Position numbers and translations under genes: made by a program. The notes beneath the pieces were generated by a model, which saw nothing but the letters and a program-made list of their open reading frames with translations, was not told where the DNA came from and ran no database searches. Positions 1-8,338 of a stretch of DNA of 64,000 nt are shown here, in pieces. The DNA is from Chengkuizengella sediminis (GTDB lineage Bacteria; Bacillota; Bacilli; Paenibacillales; KCTC-33759): the NCBI RefSeq assembly GCF_010078385.1, contig NZ_SIJC01000003.1, positions 310,001-374,000 of the forward strand, written 5' to 3'. Each line of letters opens with the position of its first letter. Position 1 is the stretch's first letter.

Positions 1-486
1 CAGAACTTTTAACTAAAACTCAAATTTAGATTTAATTTATGCAACTATATTCCTTAAAGCCATCTACTGTTAAGTGAGTAGATGGCTTTTCCTCAATCAT
101 ATCTCTAGATGTCCTATTAAATCTTAAAAACAAAATTTGTAAGAATGATATATAATATTATTATATAAATTACTTAAATATATTGACATTGATTGTTCAT
201 CACTTCTTGCAGGAACAATAGATACTGAAACATAGTATGAGGGAATTTTAAGTGAGAAATGCAAGAGTCGCAACGAAAATTGTGTGATGTCGGTTTTCAA
301 GTAAGGCTAAATTACTATTAAAGAAAGGTGCATAGATTGTATTATGAGACAGTTAATAAAATCATGAATAAAGGCTATAATAACTCCAATAACAATAAAA
401 AACAAAAAAATGACTGAGTTCTAAATGAGATTAAAGTGTAGTTATTAGCAAAAAGTGCAACTTCACCATTTTAAGGAGAATAAATC
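1..486. other. AT-rich leader region without a convincing gene
   Basis: No ORF of useful length lies here. The left edge holds the terminator of a gene outside the window (56-91). The rest is AT-rich with scattered stops. A 26-codon TTG-start ORF at 337-417 follows an AGAAAGGTG stretch, but its product is rich in Asn and Lys and looks random. A good ribosome binding site (AAGGAGAATAAATC) sits just before the ATG at 487. I could not identify a convincing promoter. Confidence 0.5.
56..91 (+). terminator. Rho-independent terminator of an upstream gene outside the window
   Basis: A perfect 10-bp stem (AGCCATCTAC at 58-67 pairing with GTAGATGGCT at 78-87) with a 10-nt loop is followed by TTTT. 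It implies that a plus-strand gene ends just left of the window. Confidence 0.75.
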
Positions 487-1419
487 ATGTTTCAAATGAA
501 TTTGATAAAAAAATTAAAAACTTCTTATGAATTAAAATTATCTCCAGATAAAAAATTCTTATGTCATAACAATAGTAAAACGATTGTATATGACGTAAAT
601 TCATTTAAAGAAGTTATTGTTTTAAACAAACCTTCAGATCCAGGCAGAATAAGATTTTCTCCAAATAGTGAGTATTTATTAATCAAAAAAACAACTGGCG
701 GAATTTGGGTTTATAAGACGGATAACTTTCAGTTAGTGAAGGTCTTAAAATCAAATAAATCTTTTAAGTTCCTTGAAAGAGATTTTACTTTTACTCAAGA
801 CAATGAAACGATTCTTGACACTCTGCAAATAAATCAAGAAGAGCAAATTGTAGCTATAAACATCAATTCTGGGGAAAAAATAATACTGACAGAATTAAAA
901 TACAAAGACTCTATAATTAGTCACAACCATTACTCCAAAAAAGGTAATTTTCATTTATTTACATTAGATTATGTGAATGAAAAAGGATATAGAGTAAACA
1001 AAATGATTAAAGTTAAAGAACCAATTAATAAACAATCCATTGAGGTCATAAGTAATGAAGAAATTTTATACTGGGAATCGATTATCTTTAACTCAGTAGC
1101 AAATGCGTATATTCTGGTTATTAATTATGAAATCATCTTAGTTGACTCAAGCTTTAAAAATGTATTGAAGAAAGTAACTATTGTCGATCATGAATGTCAG
1201 GAAGCGACAGGATACTTTTATCACATCTATCTTTCGACTAATGGAAAATTCATTGCACTCACTTACAGTAATAGGATATTTATCTTAAGATTTGAGGATT
1301 TAGAAACCATATTCATTGAAGATGTTCCTTATGCATGTTTTGCTGAATTTAGTAACGATGATCAATATTTATTTATTGGCACTTGGGAAAACGGCTATGT
1401 TTTTGAAAACAATTTATAA
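487..1419 (+). CDS. WD40-like beta-propeller protein of unknown function
   Basis: This 310-residue protein has no signal peptide or membrane segment, so it is probably cytoplasmic. Its sequence is built of short beta-strand repeats of the type 'LSPDKKFL', 'FSPNSEYLLI', 'LSTNGKFIAL' and 'FSNDDQYLFIGTW', the S-P/N-D/N-x-K/E-x-L signature of WD40-like propeller blades. I count about six blades. The start follows a strong AAGGAG site. Propellers of this kind act as binding scaffolds, and no catalytic motif is visible. The partner is unknown. The flanking broken small membrane ORF and the lack of operon neighbours suggest an accessory gene. Confidence 0.7.
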   Translation: MFQMNLIKKLKTSYELKLSPDKKFLCHNNSKTIVYDVNSFKEVIVLNKPSDPGRIRFSPNSEYLLIKKTTGGIWVYKTDNFQLVKVLKSNKSFKFLERDFTFTQDNETILDTLQINQEEQIVAININSGEKIILTELKYKDSIISHNHYSKKGNFHLFTLDYVNEKGYRVNKMIKVKEPINKQSIEVISNEEILYWESIIFNSVANAYILVINYEIILVDSSFKNVLKKVTIVDHECQEATGYFYHIYLSTNGKFIALTYSNRIFILRFEDLETIFIEDVPYACFAEFSNDDQYLFIGTWENGYVFENNL

Positions 1420-1491
1420 CATGGCTCAAAGCAAATTTAAAGATGATCATTCAAGTGTTTTTCCAGTTGAAACTAAATAAGAGTACATTAA

Positions 1492-1701
1492 ATGATTATA
1501 GGAACACTAATACTCATAGCAGGATTGATAGCTTAGGTTTTAAATATAATTTATTTATTAAAAGATGAACTTCCTGATGATAAAAATGGGTTCAAAGTTC
1601 TCAAAATTGCACTGTTCATCATTCTTTTTGAATCCACTTTTACTTACGGTACACTTCTTATCATCATTGCTGGCATTTTAATAATTAAAGGAGTATGGTA
1701 A
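1492..1701 (+). pseudogene. Small membrane protein interrupted by an in-frame TAG
   Basis: Reading from ATG 1492 gives 14 hydrophobic codons (MIIGTLILIAGLIA), then TAG at 1534-1536, then 54 more codons in the same frame to TAA at 1699. The part after the stop continues as a membrane-like protein: a hydrophobic run, a charged loop (KDELPDDKNGFK) and a second long hydrophobic segment ending IIKGVW. The two halves fit one protein of about 69 residues with two or three membrane segments, so a single nonsense change (for example from TGG, CAG or AAG) is the simplest explanation. No good ribosome binding site precedes ATG 1492. The family is not recognised. It could also be two independent chance ORFs. 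Confidence 0.4.
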
Positions 1702-1736
1702 GTCAATTGAATGGTCATTTTGGTTTGTATTTAATT

Positions 1737-1783
1737 AAAAAACAGCCGTTACAATGGATATGAATCATTTGTAATGGCTGTTC
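1737..1783 (-). terminator. Terminator of the motA-motB operon
   Basis: A 14-bp stem with one G-U pair joins AACAGCCGTTACAA (1741-1754) to TTGTAATGGCTGTT (1769-1782). Read on the minus strand it is followed by TTTTAATTAA, so it ends minus-strand transcription coming through 1795-3656. Confidence 0.75.
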
Positions 1784-1794
1784 TATTTATGTAA

Positions 1795-2085
1795 TTAAAT
1801 TAAACTAACTACATTAATGATGTTATTTACTTTTACTTTAATCCTATGTTTACTTTTCTCATATGTAATGGTACCTAGTCCTATTCTGATTTGACTGATA
1901 GAACCTAGAGCATAAAACACATCATCTGTTAACGTTTTAAGGTACTCTTTTTGCCCTGACTCATCTAAACTTCCCCAATCGTTTTCTTCCATTTCTAAAA
2001 AATCATAAAATTGTGGAATGTTTGCGATCGCTTCGGATAAATCTGAAACAATATCATCGTATTCTCTTGCAAATTTCACACCCAT
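1795..2085 (-). CDS. Small hypothetical protein downstream of motB
   Basis: A 96-residue soluble, acidic protein with no recognised family. It has a predicted helical N-terminal half (EYDDIVSDLSEAIANI) and a beta-strand-like C-terminal part rich in Ile, Lys and Val. It lies 28 bases after motB on the same strand and before the operon's terminator, so it is probably co-transcribed with motA and motB. I cannot say whether it takes part in motility. It has no Cys, no His cluster and no membrane segment. Confidence 0.55.
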   Translation of the reverse strand: MGVKFAREYDDIVSDLSEAIANIPQFYDFLEMEENDWGSLDESGQKEYLKTLTDDVFYALGSISQIRIGLGTITYEKSKHRIKVKVNNIINVVSLI

Positions 2086-2113
2086 GTTACATCAATCCTT
2101 CTTTATGTTCGCT

Positions 2114-2866
2114 CTAATATTGAGTACTATCTAGTACTTTTGTAATCAGTACCTCCACTCGGCGATTAGCTTCACGCCCTGCCGGGGTATCATTCGTATC
2201 AACAGGATGATATTCACTATATCCAATTGCACTAAAGTTTCGCGGATCTAATTTTTCATTCTCTAATAAAATTCGCATATAATTCAAAGCTCTTGTTGAA
2301 CTAAGCTCCCAATTCGATTCAAATTGTACTGAATGGTGTGGAATATTGTCTGTATGTCCTGCTACTAACACTTCATAGTCTGGATATTTCTCGAGCAACT
2401 CTGCAATCGTGACCGCTAGTTTTCTAGATTCAAATTTCACATCCGCACTCCCAGGTTCAAACAAAGTATTATCACTGATCGTTAACTTTAGCAAATATTT
2501 ATCCATTTCTAATTTTAATTGAGAGGTCAATTCATTGTTATCTATGTATGCCTGCAGCTGATTTTTTAAACTCTCTAAATCATATTTATAATGTGGAGTG
2601 AAATTCGTTTCATCAATCGAAGTTAAATCTCCGTTATCAAAATTATCAGCTGATTTTACCTTAGTATCTCCTTCTAGTATACTCGTGCCCCCATCTAAAT
2701 AGGCATTTAAAGAGCTTGCAACCCTTTTGAGCTTTTCAGCATCAATTTCACTTGAGCTAAAAAGCACAATAAATAAAGCAAGTAACAAAACTAGTAAATC
2801 TGCATATGGGATGAGCCAGGATTCATCGATTTTAGTGTGATTATCTAACTTCCGCGTACGTTTCAC
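2114..2866 (-). CDS. motB: Flagellar motor stator protein MotB
   Basis: MotB (250 residues) is the peptidoglycan-anchored half of the flagellar stator, which couples ion flow to rotation. A short basic cytoplasmic tail is followed by one membrane helix at about residues 18-38. It contains the motif SWLIPYADLL, with Asp23 as the expected ion-binding residue. The C-terminal OmpA-like domain (about 140-245) carries the peptidoglycan-binding signature GHTDNIP...NWELSSTRA...NRRVEV. The length is normal for the family. The start overlaps the end of motA by 26 bases, which indicates translational coupling. The N-terminal helix resembles proton-type MotB more than sodium-type MotS by eye, but ion specificity cannot be proved from this. 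Confidence 0.95.
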   Translation of the reverse strand: MKRTRKLDNHTKIDESWLIPYADLLVLLLALFIVLFSSSEIDAEKLKRVASSLNAYLDGGTSILEGDTKVKSADNFDNGDLTSIDETNFTPHYKYDLESLKNQLQAYIDNNELTSQLKLEMDKYLLKLTISDNTLFEPGSADVKFESRKLAVTIAELLEKYPDYEVLVAGHTDNIPHHSVQFESNWELSSTRALNYMRILLENEKLDPRNFSAIGYSEYHPVDTNDTPAGREANRRVEVLITKVLDSTQY

Positions 2867-3656
2867 CGGCTACACTCTCCTTACTTCCTTTCCCATCCTG
2901 ATCACGTTCATTTTGAGGAAGAAAAACGGATAACTTATGTTGAATCGCAGCACTTGAAATACCTGATTGAATAGAAAGTAAACCTTCAACCATCATAAGT
3001 TTCAACTCAATTTCCCTTTGAGATAAACGTCTTAACTTATTGGCAAATGGATGCCATAACACATACCCCGTGAAAATACCTAATAAAGTTGCGATAAATG
3101 CAGCGGCAATAGAACGGCCTAATATATCTACATCATTTAAAGTACTCAAAGCTGCAATTAAACCAACAACAGCCCCTAGCACACCTAAAGTAGGTGCATA
3201 AGTGCCCGCTTGTGTAAAGATTTGCGCTCCAGCCTCATGTCTGTTTTCAGTTGCAGATATATCTTCCATTAATACCTCTCTAACAAAATCGGGATCATTA
3301 CCATCAATAATCATTCGCATCCCGTTTTTCAAAAATGGTTCTTCAATATCATTCATTTTATTTTCAAGAACAAGCAACCCTTCTCTTCTTGTTATCATCG
3401 CCCAGTCCTTAAATACAGCTATTGTTTCTTGTTGTGTCAATAATTTTTGTTCTGTAAAAAGAATTCTAAATAATTGAGGAATTTTTTTTAGCTCATACAT
3501 TGGGAAACCTATCATGACAGATGCGATAGTTCCTCCAATGATGATAAGAATTGCAGCAGAATTAAATAAAGATAAAAGACTTGCACCTTTTAATACCATT
3601 CCAAAACCTAATGAGAGTAATCCAATTAATAAACCAATCATTGTACTTTTGTTCAT
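2841..3656 (-). CDS. motA: Flagellar motor stator protein MotA
   Basis: MotA (271 residues) forms the membrane ring around MotB and contacts the rotor. Four membrane helices are visible: two near the N-terminus (about 5-25 and 33-52) and two in the middle (about 150-170 and 180-202). The large cytoplasmic loop between them carries the charged residues expected to touch FliG. The C-terminal tail is charged. The start has an excellent AAGGAGATCAGCAT-ATG site. The gene is first in a motA-motB-hypothetical operon ending at the hairpin near 1741. No other flagellar gene lies in the window, as is usual for motAB in Bacillales. Confidence 0.95.
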   Translation of the reverse strand: MNKSTMIGLLIGLLSLGFGMVLKGASLLSLFNSAAILIIIGGTIASVMIGFPMYELKKIPQLFRILFTEQKLLTQQETIAVFKDWAMITRREGLLVLENKMNDIEEPFLKNGMRMIIDGNDPDFVREVLMEDISATENRHEAGAQIFTQAGTYAPTLGVLGAVVGLIAALSTLNDVDILGRSIAAAFIATLLGIFTGYVLWHPFANKLRRLSQREIELKLMMVEGLLSIQSGISSAAIQHKLSVFLPQNERDQDGKGSKESVAGETYAEVR

Positions 3657-3762
3657 ATGCTGATCTCCTTAAATGTGATAACAAACGCCAATATAAGTTC
3701 TTTTTTCGTTGTATCAAACAAACTTCGACAAGAATAAATAAAATCCTGCTGATTAAATAATT

Positions 3763-3805
3763 AAAAGTATAGGAGTTTCTTCCTAATAAAAGGACTCCTA
3801 TACTT
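3763..3805 (-). terminator. Terminator of hflK-hflC
   Basis: A perfect 11-bp stem (AGTATAGGAGT at 3766-3776 with ACTCCTATACT at 3794-3804) is followed on the minus strand by TTTAATTATTT. It lies about 50 bases downstream of hflC. Confidence 0.8.
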
Positions 3806-3853
3806 CGAATTAGTTCATAAGATCTACAAATTTACTATATTGGTATTACATTG

Positions 3854-4729
3854 TTATCTTCCTAATAAAATCTGTGCATATGGTGATGTAATTGGTAACA
3901 TAATGATCGGTTCACCTTGGAAGGTGGTTAAATAACTTTCTAATGTACGATACAATTTATAAAAATCAGCATCTTTTCCATAAGCTGCATTGTAGATACT
4001 TGCTGCTTCTTGTTCTCCTTCAGCAATGATTTTCTTAGAAGTTGCTTGAGCTTCCGCTATAAGCTCCTTCGCTAAACGATCTGCATTGGAAGTGATTTTA
4101 CGATATTCCTCATCACCCTCTGAAAGGTATCTAGCAGCAATTGCTCGACGATCTGAGATCATTCGCTTAAATACACTCTCTTTATTTTCATTCGGTAAAT
4201 CAGTTCTTTTAATACGAACATCTACAATTTTGATTCCATATTTATCACGTTCTAATACACTTGCCACTTCATCGGAAATTAGTTTGTTTAAATCGCCACG
4301 TGCAGATCCAGTCTCACTAATTATATCTCCATAATCAATCTCAGACAATTTACGTCTTACGGTGTTATATACAGCATTGTCAATTCTTTTTTCACCATTA
4401 CTTATCGTCTGTGCTGATTGTAAAAATTGTATCGGATTTTCAATTCTCCAGACCGTATAATTATCCACTTCGATCGGTTTTTTGTCCTTTGTTAAAATCG
4501 GTGTTGGATTGCTATCATATAACATTTGTCTTTTTGGAAGTGAAGTCACCGATTGGATAAATGGAATTTTAAATTTAATCCCTGGGTCTTCATAAATTTG
4601 AACCGCTTCACCAAATTGTAATACTACTTTGTATTCCCCTTCATTCACAATAAAGAGAGAGGTAAATCCCAATAAAATAACTAAAGCTACAACGATAATT
4701 GCTGTTATTAATTTTCTTTGATTTTTCAT
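3854..4729 (-). CDS. hflC: HflC, SPFH/prohibitin-family membrane protein
   Basis: HflC (291 residues) pairs with HflK in a large membrane-bound SPFH complex that surrounds and modulates the FtsH protease. It has one N-terminal membrane helix (about 8-27), then an SPFH/Band-7 domain with the typical opening 'EGEYKVVLQFGE' and 'YEDPGIKFKIPFIQ'. A helical region with ISDRRAIAARYLSEG and repeated Ala/Glu segments follows, matching the HflC C-terminal coiled coil. The gene overlaps hflK by four bases (ATGA), a hallmark of translational coupling, and is followed by a clear terminator. ftsH is not in the window. Confidence 0.92.
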   Translation of the reverse strand: MKNQRKLITAIIVVALVILLGFTSLFIVNEGEYKVVLQFGEAVQIYEDPGIKFKIPFIQSVTSLPKRQMLYDSNPTPILTKDKKPIEVDNYTVWRIENPIQFLQSAQTISNGEKRIDNAVYNTVRRKLSEIDYGDIISETGSARGDLNKLISDEVASVLERDKYGIKIVDVRIKRTDLPNENKESVFKRMISDRRAIAARYLSEGDEEYRKITSNADRLAKELIAEAQATSKKIIAEGEQEAASIYNAAYGKDADFYKLYRTLESYLTTFQGEPIIMLPITSPYAQILLGR

Positions 4730-5739
4730 TGTCCCTCTCCTCCTTGTGATGATTTATTCGTAGATTTACTGTTTGTTAGTTCATTTAAAGGTAAATATTT
4801 TACGGTATCCCCTGAATCATCTGTAACTACAACTTTTGCATTTGGAAGAATTTTTTCTAACGTTTCTATCACTAAGCGATTTTCAGTAATCGTAGGACTC
4901 TTCGCGTATTCAGTATAAATAGCGTTAAACTTTTCAACGTCACCTTGTGCGTTTAATACACGAGATTTCTTCTCTGCTTCTGCGTTTTCAATTAATGCTT
5001 GTGCTTCCCCTCTAGCTTTTGGCAAACGATCATTCATATATTCCTGAGCATTATTAATTTTCGTATTCTTTTCTTCTCTTGCATCTGTAACAGCTTTAAA
5101 TGCAGCTTGAACTTCCCCTTCAGGCGGTTCTATATCTTGAAATTTAATATCCATGACTTGAATACCTGTAGCATAAACTTCCTGTAATTTAATTAATTTT
5201 TCATACACATCACTTTGAATTTGTGTTTTACCTTCTGTAATTGCAAAATCTAAATTCGTAGACCCCATCACAGAACGAATGGATGCAATAGCTGAATTTT
5301 TAAGAAATTCTTCTGGGTTCTCAATGTTGTATAAATAGTCTCGAACATTACTAATTCTCCACTCGACAACTGCGTCTGCGGAAACGATGTTTTCATCCCC
5401 TGTGATCATTAGGGCTTCTTCCTCTTTTGCTACGGTTTGACCATTGATCACATCGTAACCGATATAAATTTGCTGAGTTCTTTTAGCTGGTAATTTAACG
5501 ACCTGTTGAATTGGATAAGGTGCTTTAAAATGCAGTCCTGATTCCACTACAGTATCTGTATATTTCCCAAATGTTAAGATTGCAGCATGCTCTTGCTCCT
5601 CTACGGTATAAAACATCGTTATACCGGCTAAAACAATTAAAACTACTATAAGTCCTGCTACCACTTTTTTGATCGTTCCTGGTGGTAAAGGAGGCATCTG
5701 GGAGTTAGATGACTTCCCATCTCCATTAATGACTTCCAT
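4726..5739 (-). CDS. hflK: HflK, SPFH/prohibitin-family membrane protein
   Basis: HflK is the partner of HflC in the FtsH-associated complex. I chose the ATG at 5739 (337 residues) because it follows GAGAGGGGAAATAAAC; an upstream in-frame ATG at 5793 would add 18 residues without such a site. A Pro-rich cytoplasmic segment (QMPPLPPGTIKK) leads to a membrane helix at about 25-44. The SPFH domain follows (VEEQEHAAILTFGKY...GLHFKAPYPIQ), then a long Ala/Glu helix (AQEYMNDRLPKARGEAQALI) typical of HflK. The first gene of a two-gene operon, it lies divergent from nothing and follows pdaA with a gap of about 80 bases. Confidence in the identity is high and in the start good. Confidence 0.92.
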   Translation of the reverse strand: MEVINGDGKSSNSQMPPLPPGTIKKVVAGLIVVLIVLAGITMFYTVEEQEHAAILTFGKYTDTVVESGLHFKAPYPIQQVVKLPAKRTQQIYIGYDVINGQTVAKEEEALMITGDENIVSADAVVEWRISNVRDYLYNIENPEEFLKNSAIASIRSVMGSTNLDFAITEGKTQIQSDVYEKLIKLQEVYATGIQVMDIKFQDIEPPEGEVQAAFKAVTDAREEKNTKINNAQEYMNDRLPKARGEAQALIENAEAEKKSRVLNAQGDVEKFNAIYTEYAKSPTITENRLVIETLEKILPNAKVVVTDDSGDTVKYLPLNELTNSKSTNKSSQGGEGQ

Positions 5740-5875
5740 GTTTATTTCCCCTCTCTGTTTCTTTCCAATATTATGTATGATAATAGTAATCATTCTATAC
5801 GTTATTGTAACAGTCTAGTTTCAAATAATCCACAAAAGAAACCCAACCTCAATAAACAAAGAGTGAGGGAACAGC

Positions 5876-6676
5876 TCACTGATAATTCTTCACACTCAAT
5901 TCATCTAGCCGTTTAAACGAATACCCTTGTTTACGAGCATCATCAATAATGCTTCCCAAAGCTTCTGCATTATCCTGAGATACGGAATGTAAAAGAACCA
6001 CAGCACCCGGATGAAGCTGTCTCATGACATTGTCATAAGCGTACTTCCATCCCTTTTGAGCTTTGGTATCCCAATCTTTATAGGCTAAAGACCAGAACAC
6101 GTTCGTATATCCTAACTTGCTGCTGATTTCCAGAACTCGATCATTAAAAATCCCTCTCGGGGGTCTCATATATTCCATTTGCCACTGCCCTGTCACTTCT
6201 GCCACAGCAACCCTTACCTTATCCAATTCTTCCTCAACACGAACATCAGAAATAGTAGACATATCAGGGTGTCCCCAAGAATGATTACCAATTAAGTGCC
6301 CTTCATTTACCATTCGTTTTAATAACTCAGGTTGTTCTTTTACATATTGACCTGTCACAAAAAAAACAGCGGGTACCCTTTTTTTATTTAATACATCCAA
6401 AATTTTTATAGTGTGCCCATTTTCATATCCATTATCAAATGTTAGATACAATACTTTTTTAGATGTATCTCCGAGAAAAATAGCATCGTGTTTTTTTAAA
6501 AGGTCTATAAAACCCTCTTGTTCTATTGATGCAGGCTCGCCATTACGACTCTTCTTTAATCCAAAATGATAAACGTCCGTATACGCAAACACGCTATTAA
6601 CAAAGTTTGCACTCATCACCAAACCGAATATTACACATATACAAACCAATAACCTTACTTGTTTTGTTTTCTTCAC
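5876..6676 (-). CDS. pdaA: PdaA-type polysaccharide deacetylase (spore cortex muramic lactam)
   Basis: This 266-residue enzyme has a signal peptide (about 1-31, ending near VFA-YTD) and a NodB-type deacetylase domain. The motif TFDNGYENG at 79-87 has Asn where most family members have the second Asp, a PdaA trait. The zinc histidines lie in NHSWGH (131-136), the RPPRG motif is near 178 and LLHS is near 236. In Bacillus, PdaA removes the acetyl group of N-acetylmuramic acid to make the muramic-delta-lactam of the spore cortex, so this gene implies sporulation. It is a single gene. A weak 5-bp hairpin overlaps its stop codon and may end it. The similarity to PdaA (YHFGLKKS, EPASIEQEGF) is strong by memory. 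Confidence 0.92.
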   Translation of the reverse strand: MKKTKQVRLLVCICVIFGLVMSANFVNSVFAYTDVYHFGLKKSRNGEPASIEQEGFIDLLKKHDAIFLGDTSKKVLYLTFDNGYENGHTIKILDVLNKKRVPAVFFVTGQYVKEQPELLKRMVNEGHLIGNHSWGHPDMSTISDVRVEEELDKVRVAVAEVTGQWQMEYMRPPRGIFNDRVLEISSKLGYTNVFWSLAYKDWDTKAQKGWKYAYDNVMRQLHPGAVVLLHSVSQDNAEALGSIIDDARKQGYSFKRLDELSVKNYQ

Positions 6677-6792
6677 TGTTTTTTCCTCCTAAATTTAATT
6701 CTCCACTGAAAGAAAACCTTTGTCATGGTTAATATTCCAAAGATGGTTATTGTTTATCCCCTGTCTTAACGGTTGGTATTTTTGCGCACATT

Positions 6793-6832
6793 GTAAAAAA
6801 CGTGCTAATGTACTCTATCCATTAGCACGTCC
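6793..6832 (-). terminator. Terminator of the pyruvate dehydrogenase operon
   Basis: A perfect 11-bp stem (ACGTGCTAATG at 6800-6810 with CATTAGCACGT at 6820-6830) is followed on the minus strand by TTTTTTACAA. It lies about 90 bases after the end of pdhD. Confidence 0.85.
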
Positions 6833-6923
6833 CGCAATTCAATACTCTGAATGTAATTCAATTGTTTAAAACTACATTCTTAGTATCATTCATCATTCTA
6901 TTGTATAAAACTAATGAAATCAT

Positions 6924-8336
6924 TTATTTTTTTATTTGATGAACTCCATGGCCTAACGCACCTTCTGCTGCTTCCATTACAATTTCACCCAGTGAAGGAT
7001 GCGCATGTATGGTTAAAGAAATATCCTCTAAGGTTGAACCCATTTCCACAGCTAAACCAAGTTCAGCAATTAAGTTGGAAGCTTCTTGACCTACAATCTG
7101 TCCACCGAGCACGATACCTGTTTCTTTTTCTGCAATGATTTTTACAAATCCATCTGTAGCGTTTTTGGACATCGCACGACCGTTACCGCCGTAATTAAAT
7201 TTATTCATTACAATTTCGATTCCCTTTTCTTTCGCATCTCTTTCCTTCAATCCAACACTCGCCATCTCTGGATCAGAAAATACAACTTCAGGAATCGCTT
7301 TATAATCAATGATACTAGGTTGACCCGCAATCACTTCTGCAGCAACCTTTCCTTCATAACTAGCTTTATGTGCTAGCGCATAACCTTCTACGATATCACC
7401 TATCGCATAAATGTTAGGTACACTAGTTTTACATTGATGATCAATTTCCACTAATCCCCGATCCGTCAATTTCACTCCAATATTTTCAAGACCTAGTTGA
7501 TCAGTGTTTGGACGACGACCTACAGTAACAAGCACATATTCCGCTGTCACTTGTTTTTCTTCGCCTTTCACTTCAAAGGTCACAGTCACATCATTGTCTG
7601 TTACCTCTGAGCTTTTCGCCATCGCATTGTTATACACTTCTACGTTGGATTTTTTTAGATTTTTGCTGACAAAACGAGTCATCTCTTTTTCAAAACCTGG
7701 TAAGATCGTGTCCGCTCCTTCTAAAATGGTTACCTTTGTTCCAAACTTTGCATAAGTTTGCCCTAACTCTATTCCAATATATCCTCCACCGATTACAACC
7801 ATGCTTTTCGGAATTTCTTGTAATAATAACGCCTCTGTTGAAGAAATAATACGATCTCCGAAGGGGAAGGTCTTTAATTCAATCGGTCTTGTACCTGTTG
7901 CAATAATACAGGAGTTAAATTTTAAACGTTTACCTTCTTTCTCGTTGCTTACACTCGCTACATTTTCTTCAATGAAAAATACTTCTCCACTTAAAATTTC
8001 AACATCGTTTCCCTTAAGTAGGAATCCAACACCGCCTGTTTGTTTTTGGACAATACCGTCTTTCCATGCTTGTACCTTAGCATAATCTATTTTCACATTA
8101 TCCGCTTGAATTCCGATGTCTGCTCCATGGCTTAGTGATTCATATTTCTCTGCAGCTGAAATTAAAGCTTTAGATGGAATACAACCACGATTTAAACATA
8201 CACCACCAAGTGCATCTTTATCTACAATCGTTACTTTTTTACCAAGTTGAGCAGCACGAATGGCTGCTACATACCCTCCTGGTCCTGCACCTACAACTAG
8301 AACGTCAACCTCTTCAACGAAATCTCCTACTACCAT
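6924..8336 (-). CDS. pdhD: Dihydrolipoyl dehydrogenase (E3 of pyruvate dehydrogenase)
   Basis: E3 (470 residues) reoxidises the dihydrolipoyl arm of E2 and passes electrons through FAD to NAD+. The FAD-binding motif VVGAGPGGY is at 14-22. The redox-active disulfide is C47-LNRG-C52. A second nucleotide motif (VVIGGGYIGIELG) sits mid-protein, and the catalytic HAHPSLGE is at 444-451. The length is normal. The gene starts 2 bases after pdhC and is last in the pdhA-pdhB-pdhC-pdhD operon, followed by a strong terminator. The N-terminus MVVGDF matches Bacillus PdhD. It may also serve other 2-oxoacid dehydrogenases. Confidence 0.96.
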   Translation of the reverse strand: MVVGDFVEEVDVLVVGAGPGGYVAAIRAAQLGKKVTIVDKDALGGVCLNRGCIPSKALISAAEKYESLSHGADIGIQADNVKIDYAKVQAWKDGIVQKQTGGVGFLLKGNDVEILSGEVFFIEENVASVSNEKEGKRLKFNSCIIATGTRPIELKTFPFGDRIISSTEALLLQEIPKSMVVIGGGYIGIELGQTYAKFGTKVTILEGADTILPGFEKEMTRFVSKNLKKSNVEVYNNAMAKSSEVTDNDVTVTFEVKGEEKQVTAEYVLVTVGRRPNTDQLGLENIGVKLTDRGLVEIDHQCKTSVPNIYAIGDIVEGYALAHKASYEGKVAAEVIAGQPSIIDYKAIPEVVFSDPEMASVGLKERDAKEKGIEIVMNKFNYGGNGRAMSKNATDGFVKIIAEKETGIVLGGQIVGQEASNLIAELGLAVEMGSTLEDISLTIHAHPSLGEIVMEAAEGALGHGVHQIKK

Positions 8337-8338
8337 GT

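Larger units (their letters stand above)
1420..1794. other. Intergenic stretch with ORF remnants and a terminator
   Basis: This 375-base gap contains a 19-codon ORF at 1421-1480 (MAQSKFKDDHSSVFPVETK), the interrupted small membrane ORF at 1492-1701 and the minus-strand hairpin at 1737-1783. Nothing else stands out. Confidence 0.5.

Noticed and set aside
337-417. 26-codon TTG-start ORF near the left end
   Set aside because: It has a plausible AGAAAGGTG site but encodes an Asn/Lys-rich peptide with no recognisable feature.
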